Source: CAYPZL01 sp964415045 (lineage in GTDB: Bacteria > Planctomycetota > Phycisphaerae > Sedimentisphaerales > Anaerobacaceae). Taken from it: DNA of 27,412 nucleotides. Each line of letters opens with the position of its first letter. Within the stretch, counting starts at the first letter, position 1. The notes beneath the pieces are model-generated. The model was not told the DNA's origin and searched no databases. It worked only from the letters and a program-made list of their open reading frames with translations. The stretch is from the NCBI GenBank assembly GCA_964415045.1, contig CAYPZL010000060.1, positions 1 through 27,412 on the forward strand. Direction: 5' to 3'. Positions 9,337-14,885 of the stretch are shown piece by piece. A program made the position numbers and the translations under genes.

Positions 9337-9365
9337 TTGACGGGCGGGACCGCGTCTGCTATTTA
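9337..9365 (+). promoter_or_regulatory. Candidate upstream promoter
   Basis: TTGACG (9337-9342), a 17-base spacer and TATTTA (9360-9365). It lies about 540 bases upstream of the double-DUF1080 gene and would transcribe through the repeat patch, so it may serve that gene or an unrecognised RNA. Confidence 0.35.
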
Positions 9366-9562
9366 CACAACAATCACATGTTGGTTCGAACGAAAGTGAG
9401 GAACGCCGGGCCATGGCCAGAGAAGCGAATATCCCATTCGCTTTCGTTCGGGGGAGATTCTCCGCCCGGCGTGTTGAGCGAGGGGATTCTCTGCGCCTGG
9501 CGCAGGGTGGACACGATTGGGGATTGCGGATCGGGGATTGGAGGCAGCGGAAGCACGGGATG

Positions 9563-9725
9563 AAAAACGGACCCAATTTCGGCTGTTTTGGGCCAGAAGT
9601 AAGGGTCGGGCGAAGAAAACAAAGCCAATTTGCGTGGCCGGAAGATCGGCATTGGGAATCTCGGATTGCCGCTGGGCGATTCCGGGCCGCCGCTGGGCGG
9701 AATGTCAAACGAACCCAATTTGGCC
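9563..9725 (+). repeat. Three copies of an AAAC(N3-4)CCAATTT motif
   Basis: Similar cores AAACGGACCCAATTT (from 9565), AAACAAAGCCAATTT (from 9617) and AAACGAACCCAATTT (from 9707) occur with spacings of 52 and 90 bases, mixed with short GATTGGGGATTG-like units. I see no coding or tRNA-like structure. They resemble a dispersed low-complexity repeat of Phycisphaerae genomes, from memory only. Confidence 0.5.
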
Positions 9726-9811
9726 GGCTCGGCCGCGCGGGGGCGGTCTGCGGTGCGTCGCGGCCGGGCCGCGGGGAAGAGTGTGGAGCATTCCCGGTCG
9801 CCGGTGCGGCC

Positions 9812-9840
9812 TTGACCGCCTTCGCGGAAGTCCCTATACT
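9812..9840 (+). promoter_or_regulatory. Sigma-70-type promoter for the double-DUF1080 gene
   Basis: TTGACC (9812-9817) and TATACT (9835-9840) with the optimal 17-base spacer. Predicted transcription start is near 9847, about 58 bases before the ATG at 9905. Confidence 0.65.
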
Positions 9841-9904
9841 GTTTGCTTTGGAGAACGCTTTAGCAACGGCACACAGCCATCCGTCAGAGAAAGGAAGACG
9901 ACCC

Positions 9905-11254
9905 ATGCGAAGATGTAGATGCACCACCGGTTCTTGCTCCCACGCTTTGGTACTGACACTGCTGATCGCCTCGACGACCCTCTTGACCAGTGCGGCCGGG
10001 GCGGCGGTCCAGCCGCCCGAGGGCTTCACCGCCCTGTTCAACGGCACGGACCTGACCGGCTGGAAAGGCCTGCTCAGAAGTCCGTACGACAACCCGGCCA
10101 AGCGGGCTACCCTGTCGGCCGACGAGCTGGCGAAGCTCCAGAAACAGGCCGACGAGGACATGCGGGCCCACTGGAAGGTCGTCGACGGCGTGCTGACCTT
10201 CGACGGCAAGGGCCACAGCCTCTGCACCGCCAAAGATTACGGCGACTTCGAGATGTTAGTCGATTGGAAGATTCAGGACGGCGGCGACAGCGGCATCTAT
10301 CTCCGTGGCGCCCCACAGGTACAGATCTGGGACCCGTCGCGAACGAACGTCGGCGCCCAGGTCGGCTCCGGCGGCCTCTACAACAACAAGAAGAACCCCA
10401 GCAAGCCGAAGAAGAAGGCAGACAGGCCCGTCGGCGAATGGAACACCTTCCGCATCACCATGATCGGCGACAGGGTCACCGTCATTCTCAACGGCGAGCT
10501 GATCGTCGACAACGTCATCATGGAGAACTACTGGGAGCGCGACAAGCCGATCTACCCGACGGGCCAGATCGAGCTGCAATCGCACGGCAGCGTCCTACAG
10601 TTCCGCAACATCTTCATCCGCGAGATCCCGCGCGAAAAGCCAAAGAACAAGCTGACCAAGAGAGAGCAGGAACAAGGATTCGTGCAACTGTTCAACGGCA
10701 AGGACCATACCGGCTGGGTGGGCAACACCCAGGGCTACGCCGTCAAGGACGGGGTGCTGGTTTGCGATCCCGCGCGCGGCGGCGGGGGTAACCTCTACAC
10801 GGCCGACGAATACGGGGACTTCATTTTCCGGTTCGAGTTCCGTCTCACTCCCGGCGCCAACAACGGCCTGGGCATTCGCACGCCGCTGAACGTCAACGCC
10901 GCCTATCAGGGCATGGAGATTCAGATCCTCGACGACACGTCTCCGCGCTACACGGGCTGGCTCAAGGATTACCAGCACCACGGCTCGATCTACGGCGTCG
11001 TCCCCGCCAAGACCGGACACCTCAAGCCGGTGGGCGAATGGAACCGCGAAGAAGTCACCGCCAAAGGTAAGCAGATCACCGTCAAGCTCAACGGCGTGAC
11101 GATTGTGGATGCGGATATCGAGAAGGCCAGCACGCCGAAGACCCTCGACGGGCAGAAGCACCCGGGCCTCGAACGCACCAAGGGACACATCGGCTTCTGC
11201 GGCCACGGCGACTACCTCGAGTTCCGCAACATCCGCATCAAGTCGCTGGATTAG
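9905..11254 (+). CDS. Secreted protein with two tandem DUF1080 domains
   Basis: 449-residue exported protein with two copies of the DUF1080 (3-keto-disaccharide hydrolase family) jelly-roll. After a signal peptide (core ALVLTLLIASTTLLTSAAG, residues 14-32), domain one starts at GFTALFNGTDLTGWKG (about 40-235) and domain two at GFVQLFNGKDHTGWVG (about 256-449). Each ends with the hallmark GHIGF/GQIEL then EFRNIRI-type strand. Family members cleave 3-keto-glycosides produced by Gfo/Idh/MocA oxidoreductases, although many are uncharacterised. The start is ATG 9905 with GGAAG 8 bases upstream; the frame is open much further upstream but that part overlaps repeats and the promoter. It stands alone, with a sigma-70-type promoter just upstream and a palindromic hairpin downstream. 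Confidence 0.88.
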   Translation: MRRCRCTTGSCSHALVLTLLIASTTLLTSAAGAAVQPPEGFTALFNGTDLTGWKGLLRSPYDNPAKRATLSADELAKLQKQADEDMRAHWKVVDGVLTFDGKGHSLCTAKDYGDFEMLVDWKIQDGGDSGIYLRGAPQVQIWDPSRTNVGAQVGSGGLYNNKKNPSKPKKKADRPVGEWNTFRITMIGDRVTVILNGELIVDNVIMENYWERDKPIYPTGQIELQSHGSVLQFRNIFIREIPREKPKNKLTKREQEQGFVQLFNGKDHTGWVGNTQGYAVKDGVLVCDPARGGGGNLYTADEYGDFIFRFEFRLTPGANNGLGIRTPLNVNAAYQGMEIQILDDTSPRYTGWLKDYQHHGSIYGVVPAKTGHLKPVGEWNREEVTAKGKQITVKLNGVTIVDADIEKASTPKTLDGQKHPGLERTKGHIGFCGHGDYLEFRNIRIKSLD

Positions 11255-11357
11255 GCCGGCGACCCGGCGCAAGCGGCGGCGCGAAGAAAGGCCACCGTGT
11301 CAAGGGACATGCGGCGCAGCGCTCGGCGCGAGTTCTCTCTCAATGAGCGATACGGCT

Positions 11358-11387
11358 GAACCCGGGCGGCGATGAACGGCCGGGTTC
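11358..11387. terminator. Hairpin between convergent genes, possible two-way terminator
   Basis: GAACCCGG (11358-11365) and CCGGGTTC (11380-11387) form a perfect 8-bp stem between the DUF1080 stop (11254) and the minus-strand small gene stop (11409). Only a weak CCCTTTCT follows on the plus strand, so terminator activity is uncertain. Confidence 0.4.
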
Positions 11388-11408
11388 GAGGTCCCTTTCT
11401 CGAGAAGT

Positions 11409-11576
11409 CTATTTGCGCAGGCTCAGGGAGTAGGGCCCAAGGAGCATATGGCCGCGTTTGCGCGCGTCTTTCTTGGATGTCTTCGGGCGCATCCACAGGC
11501 GGTAGCAGCCGAGCTTCTCGGCGCCCGGGTCGATGCTCATCTTCGGCGATGCGACGGTGCTTGTCTTTGCGGCCAT
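11409..11576 (-). CDS. Small basic protein, unrecognised
   Basis: 55-residue protein that I do not recognise. It is supported by ATG 11576 with GGAGGAG 9 bases upstream and strong third-position G/C bias, roughly four codons in five, matching real genes of the window. The C-terminal half is lysine/arginine-rich with aromatic residues (YRLWMRPKTSKKDARKRG, residues 25-42) and no signal peptide or helix-breaking repeats, so a cytoplasmic nucleic-acid- or ribosome-associated role is possible but unproven. It starts 51 bases after the 119-residue gene, in the same direction. A longer overlapping frame from a TTG at 11583 has its start too close to the ribosome site and an implausible composition. 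Confidence 0.5.
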   Translation of the reverse strand: MAAKTSTVASPKMSIDPGAEKLGCYRLWMRPKTSKKDARKRGHMLLGPYSLSLRK

Positions 11577-11627
11577 AACTCAATTCTCCTCCGGTCTATC
11601 GGGCTCCGGAAAACAGGGCGGCCCCGC

Positions 11628-11987
11628 TCAACAGGGCACCAGCGCCGGCGTCACCGGGCATGCGTCATAGGAGTAACACATAGCCTCTTGCTCGGCGTGG
11701 CAGTACCTGCCCCAGATGGAGCCGGCGTTGATATGAATGTCGAAGTACGGGGTGGCGGTGTTGACGATCGGGGACTGGATTATGGCGTGGATGGGATCCA
11801 TGCGTTCTCTCAGTCCTCGCAACAGGCACGTCAGCTCCGTTTCGTCGAGGATGCCCAGAGCGGCTTGCGCGTCTTCGTAGCGCACGCGTCGGACGCCGAG
11901 CCGGGCCTGCCCGGCGATCCACTCGCACAGCCGGTGTTCTTCCTCGGTGAGATCCAACTCGAACGTGTCAATCCATTCAATGACCAT
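11628..11987 (-). CDS. Hypothetical 119-residue protein
   Basis: I do not recognise this protein. The N-terminal two thirds look helical (LTEEEHRLCEWIAGQARLGV, then ALGILDETELTCLLRGLRER), followed by a strand-like TPYFDIHINAGSIWGRYC and a Cys-rich tail with five Cys in all. No signal peptide or transmembrane segment is visible. The start at ATG 11987 is set by AAGGAGG eight bases upstream; the frame continues upstream to 12182 but that extension is Pro/Ser/Arg-rich and lacks such a site. It lies 243 bases downstream of csrA in the same direction and 51 bases upstream of the small basic gene, so the three could share transcription. Confidence 0.6.
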   Translation of the reverse strand: MVIEWIDTFELDLTEEEHRLCEWIAGQARLGVRRVRYEDAQAALGILDETELTCLLRGLRERMDPIHAIIQSPIVNTATPYFDIHINAGSIWGRYCHAEQEAMCYSYDACPVTPALVPC

Positions 11988-12210
11988 GTCGTGTGCCTCC
12001 TTATCTAAATGTTGCACCACCCTCCTCCATGTGAGGCCATCGGCACGATGCGAGCCCGCCTTAAGCGATTGGGGAAGAAGCAATGGGCCCGAGCGGCTCG
12101 TGCCCGTTTGCGGCGCCAAAACTGCGGGGGGGGAGGTTGAAAAATGTGCGGTCCCGGGCGCGTCGGCTGGGTGGCGACGCACGTTATCGGATTCGCCCGG
12201 TGACCGGCGG

Positions 12211-12232
12211 GATCGCGCGCGGCGGCGCGATC
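12211..12232 (-). other. Hairpin overlapping the csrA stop codon
   Basis: GATCGCG (12211-12217) and CGCGATC (12226-12232) form a 7-bp stem reaching into the csrA stop codon. No T run follows on the minus strand, so it is more likely an RNA stability element than an intrinsic terminator. Confidence 0.4.
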
Positions 12233-12446
12233 AGGTCTGGTGCAGGGGGAAGAACTCGCGGCCGGCGTGGGCCGGGGAATCCCGACCGGCGAGGTTCAAT
12301 TCGTACCGTTCCCGTTGATGAACCGGGACGGACGCGGGCCCCGTAACGCCCAGCCGGACCTTGCCGTCGCCGATGTCAACCACGCGCACCTCGACGTCGT
12401 CGCCGATCATGATGCTCTCGCCTCGTTTTCGCGATAGAATAAGCAT
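12231..12446 (-). CDS. csrA: Carbon storage regulator CsrA (variant RNA-binding motif)
   Basis: 71-residue global post-transcriptional regulator that dimerises and binds GGA motifs in mRNA leaders to change translation or stability. MLILSRKRGESIMIGDDVEV and KVRLGVTGP align without gaps to E. coli CsrA, keeping Leu4, the Gly-Glu at 9-10 and the Met-Ile-Gly at 13-15. The second RNA-contact region differs: the usual VHREE (42-46) is VHQRE here, so Arg44 is replaced by Gln and an Arg is at 45. The tail after residue 50 is longer and unlike E. coli. The start is ATG 12446 with GGAGG 6 bases upstream; that site itself contains GGA and could support autoregulation. It is transcribed away from the acylation operon, with a sigma-70-type promoter about 90 bases upstream. 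Confidence 0.93.
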   Translation of the reverse strand: MLILSRKRGESIMIGDDVEVRVVDIGDGKVRLGVTGPASVPVHQRERYELNLAGRDSPAHAGREFFPLHQT

Positions 12447-12536
12447 GACCTTCCTCCAGGGTCCGACGCTACGATCCTCACCCGATTCTGCCCTGCCGAC
12501 CAATGAACCCGGACGCAGTTCGATCCGATGGAATCC

Positions 12537-12565
12537 TCTATACCGCCGCCGGCCCGTTTTTTCAA
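12537..12565 (-). promoter_or_regulatory. Sigma-70-type promoter for csrA
   Basis: On the minus strand TTGAAA (12565-12560), a 17-base spacer and TATAGA (12542-12537). Predicted transcription start is near 12530, giving a leader of about 84 bases before the csrA ATG. Confidence 0.6.
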
Positions 12566-12572
12566 TTGGGGG

Positions 12573-12584
12573 AAATACGTATTT
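12573..12584. promoter_or_regulatory. 12-bp perfect palindrome upstream of the csrA promoter
   Basis: AAATACGTATTT is a perfect palindrome directly upstream of the csrA -35 box and within the divergent csrA/TolB intergenic region. Its AT-rich, symmetrical form suits a dimeric regulator, but no regulator is identified. Confidence 0.4.
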
Positions 12585-12643
12585 TTGCCTTCGGGCCACA
12601 CGATGCCTCGCGCCCGACGGCCGCCGCCGGAACCGGGGGACAC

Positions 12644-12672
12644 TTGCAGCGGACCGACGCCTCGGTTATCCT
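12644..12672 (+). promoter_or_regulatory. Candidate promoter of the five-gene acylation operon
   Basis: TTGCAG (12644-12649), a 17-base spacer and TATCCT (12667-12672), with predicted start near 12679, about 50 bases before the first TolB-like gene. It is divergent from the csrA promoter. Confidence 0.45.
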
Positions 12673-12728
12673 GATGGACCGAATGCAACACGAAGACAAA
12701 TGAGGTGCCTTGTTTAGGTATTTCGCCT

Positions 12729-13778
12729 ATGATGCAATCGGCTGGTCTGATTATTGTAGCCGTGCTGGGCTCGATGTTTGCGACCGAGTCCGAGCCGTCC
12801 GGCTCAGCCGTCCCGTCCCGGCGCCAGGAGCTGACTCCCCTGCCGCGCGAGTCCCTCAAGCTCGGGGAGATTCCCTTCAAGATCGTCTATGAAACGTACC
12901 GGCGGACCGACGGGAAGCAGAACTGGGAGCTCTACACGATCAGGGCGGACGGCTCGGAGATGACCAATCTCACCAACACGCCCGACGTCGATGAGATGTA
13001 TCCGCACGTTTCGCCCGACGGGACCAAGATCTGCTTCGTCGTCGACGAAGGCCGCGGCCGACAGCGCGTTCGGCACGTTTACTACATGAACGCCGACGGC
13101 ACCGAACGTGTCCACGTGGCCTCCCGCGCCCGCCAGCCCTGCTGGTGTTTCGACAGCAAGAGCATCGCCTACTGCAACGACGAGTACAGGCGCTTCAGTA
13201 CGCGCGAATACGCCACCTCGGGCGTGACACTGTACCACCTGGAAGGCAATTGGAGCCGGCCCCACCGCAACGCCGAGCTGCATCATCTCTACGCTCTCTG
13301 CTGGGCGCCGTACGGAAAGTGGTTTCTGGGCGTCGTTCACGGCGGCATGGGCTTCAGTGACACCATCCTGGCCTTCGAGGCCTTCGGCACCGGCGTCTTC
13401 GATCTGGCCCGCTACCAGGTGAAAGGGTGCCGGCCCGATCTCAACGCCGACGGAACCCGGATGGTCTGGGGCGAGACGGACTGGAACCTGTGCACCGCGG
13501 AGATCGATCTGACGGGCGCCGAGCCGGTGGTGACAAACGTCCGGGAGATCGTCCGCTGTCGACGCATATACAAAGTATACCACGTTGATTTTTCGCCCGA
13601 CGGCCGGTATATCGTGTTCAGTTACGGCCCCGTCTTCGGTGGGCAGCAGGTGGGAGGGAAAGCAAGAGGCTGGAATCTCTGCGTCGGCGATTTCGACGGC
13701 AGATGGGTTCAGATCACCACCGACGGCCTGCACAACAAGGAACCCGACTGGATGCCGATTCCACAAGTCAAACCGTAA
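12729..13778 (+). CDS. Secreted TolB-like beta-propeller protein (copy 1)
   Basis: 349-residue protein with a short signal peptide (SAGLIIVAVLGSMFATES) and repeated TolB/PD40-type blades, seen as ADGSEMTNLTNTPDVDEMYP, VSPDGTKICFV, FSPDGRYIVFSYGP and the ending WVQITTDGLHNKEPDW. Such propellers bind proteins or oligosaccharides outside the cytoplasm; no catalytic residues are evident. Adjacent ATG codons at 12729 and 12732 are both possible starts; a frame extension to 12705 would begin at GTG and add a less hydrophobic leader. The ribosome site is weak (AGGT). It is clearly related to the next gene, which has the same blades in the same order, so the pair arose by tandem duplication. It is the first gene of a five-gene operon (41-base gap). 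Confidence 0.8.
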   Translation: MMQSAGLIIVAVLGSMFATESEPSGSAVPSRRQELTPLPRESLKLGEIPFKIVYETYRRTDGKQNWELYTIRADGSEMTNLTNTPDVDEMYPHVSPDGTKICFVVDEGRGRQRVRHVYYMNADGTERVHVASRARQPCWCFDSKSIAYCNDEYRRFSTREYATSGVTLYHLEGNWSRPHRNAELHHLYALCWAPYGKWFLGVVHGGMGFSDTILAFEAFGTGVFDLARYQVKGCRPDLNADGTRMVWGETDWNLCTAEIDLTGAEPVVTNVREIVRCRRIYKVYHVDFSPDGRYIVFSYGPVFGGQQVGGKARGWNLCVGDFDGRWVQITTDGLHNKEPDWMPIPQVKP

Positions 13779-13819
13779 CCGCCGGTCCCTGCGGATCGGC
13801 AAACTGTGGAGGACCGAGT

Positions 13820-14866
13820 ATGACCAAGCGCTGTAACCAACCGCAATGTCCCCCGCGCGGGACCCTGACGCTGATCCTGTTGCCGATTCTCTTCGCTGCC
13901 GGCCCCGGCGCCTTCGGGCAGGCATCCCTGCGCCCCGGTACGGAACTGGACCTTCGTGACGTCCCGTTCAAGATCGTCTACGAGAGCTACAAGGAGACCG
14001 ACGGCAAATCCAACTGGGAGCTTATTCTCATCAACGCCGACGGCTCCGAGCCGGCCAATCTCACGCGGACGGGCGACGTGGACGAGCTGTACCCGCACGC
14101 GTCTCCGGACGGGACGCGAATCTGTTTCGTGGCCGACGAAGGGACCGGCCGAAGCAAGGTGCGCAGCGTCTACTACATGGATATCGACGGCGCCAACCGC
14201 GTCAAGGTCGCGCACAACGCCCGACAGCCCTGCTGGAGTCCGGACGGCAAACGCATCGCCTACCTCAAGGGGGAATTCGCCCGCTACACGACGCGGGACT
14301 TCGCGACCAAGGGCGTCGTCGTCTACGATCTGGACAGCGGCACGCACGCGCAGCACCCCAACGAGAATCTGCACCACCTCTACAACATCTGCTGGTCGCC
14401 GGACGCCAGGTGGTTCTTCGCCACGGTCCATGGGGGGATGGGGTTCAAGCATGCCATTCTGGCATTTCCCGTCGATGCGAAGAAGGTCTTCGACCTGACG
14501 CCCTTCCACGTCGCGGGATGCCGGCCCGACTTGAGTCCGGACGGCAAAATGGTCACGTGGGGCCAGACCGACTGGGACCTGTGCGTCGGCAACGTCGATC
14601 TCAGTTCGTCGGCGCCGCGCATCAGCGATGTGCGTCGCATCGTGAAATGCGAGAAGACGCACGAGGTCTATCACACCGACTTCTCGCCCGACGGCCGGTA
14701 CATCGCCTTCAGCTACGGGCCCAAGGCCGAGGAGCAGGTCGGCTGCAAGGCGCCGGGCTGGAATATCTGCGTCACCGACCTGACGGGCAAATGGGTGCAG
14801 ATCACCACCGACGGAGACCACAACAAGGAACCTGACTGGGTGCCGGTCCGGACATCCAGACCCTGA
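13820..14866 (+). CDS. Secreted TolB-like beta-propeller protein (copy 2)
   Basis: 348-residue paralogue of the preceding protein, roughly half identical by eye over its length. A signal peptide (LTLILLPILFAAGPGAFG) is followed by VPFKIVYESYKETDGKSNWE, the TolB-type blades (SPDGTRICFVADEG, SPDGKRIAYL, LSPDGKMVTWG, FSPDGRYIAFSYGP) and the same WVQITTDGDHNKEPDW ending. Blade motifs are more canonical here than in copy 1, where several SPDG turns are changed (CFDSKS, APYGKW, NADGTR). The start at ATG 13820 has GGAGGA about 7 bases upstream. The gap to the following lipoprotein gene is 19 bases. A binding or scaffold role for a surface polymer or enzyme complex is inferred. Confidence 0.83.
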   Translation: MTKRCNQPQCPPRGTLTLILLPILFAAGPGAFGQASLRPGTELDLRDVPFKIVYESYKETDGKSNWELILINADGSEPANLTRTGDVDELYPHASPDGTRICFVADEGTGRSKVRSVYYMDIDGANRVKVAHNARQPCWSPDGKRIAYLKGEFARYTTRDFATKGVVVYDLDSGTHAQHPNENLHHLYNICWSPDARWFFATVHGGMGFKHAILAFPVDAKKVFDLTPFHVAGCRPDLSPDGKMVTWGQTDWDLCVGNVDLSSSAPRISDVRRIVKCEKTHEVYHTDFSPDGRYIAFSYGPKAEEQVGCKAPGWNICVTDLTGKWVQITTDGDHNKEPDWVPVRTSRP

Positions 14867-14885
14867 ATTGAAGAGACGATTGCAC

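Larger units (their letters stand above)
8709..9904. other. 1.2-kb non-coding region with short repeats and promoters
   Basis: No open frame here has a convincing ribosome site, codon pattern or recognisable family. Seen instead: a 15-base direct repeat (8876-8890 and 8926-8940); minus-strand tandem CCGAAATC/CCGAAGCTC-like units (about 9145-9175); a perfect 10-bp hairpin (9236-9270); three copies of an AAAC...CCAATTT motif (9563-9725); and promoter-like hexamers on both strands. The patchwork resembles the small-repeat-rich intergenic DNA I remember from Phycisphaerae genomes, but this is inference. Confidence 0.55.

Noticed and set aside
9413..9904. N-terminal extension of the double-DUF1080 protein
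   Set aside because: It runs through repeats and the promoter at 9812-9840; the signal peptide and ribosome site support the ATG at 9905.
11251..11583. Minus-strand 110-codon frame overlapping the small basic gene
   Set aside because: It starts at a TTG too close to the ribosome site, extends past the convergent hairpin and has poor codon bias compared with the 55-residue frame.
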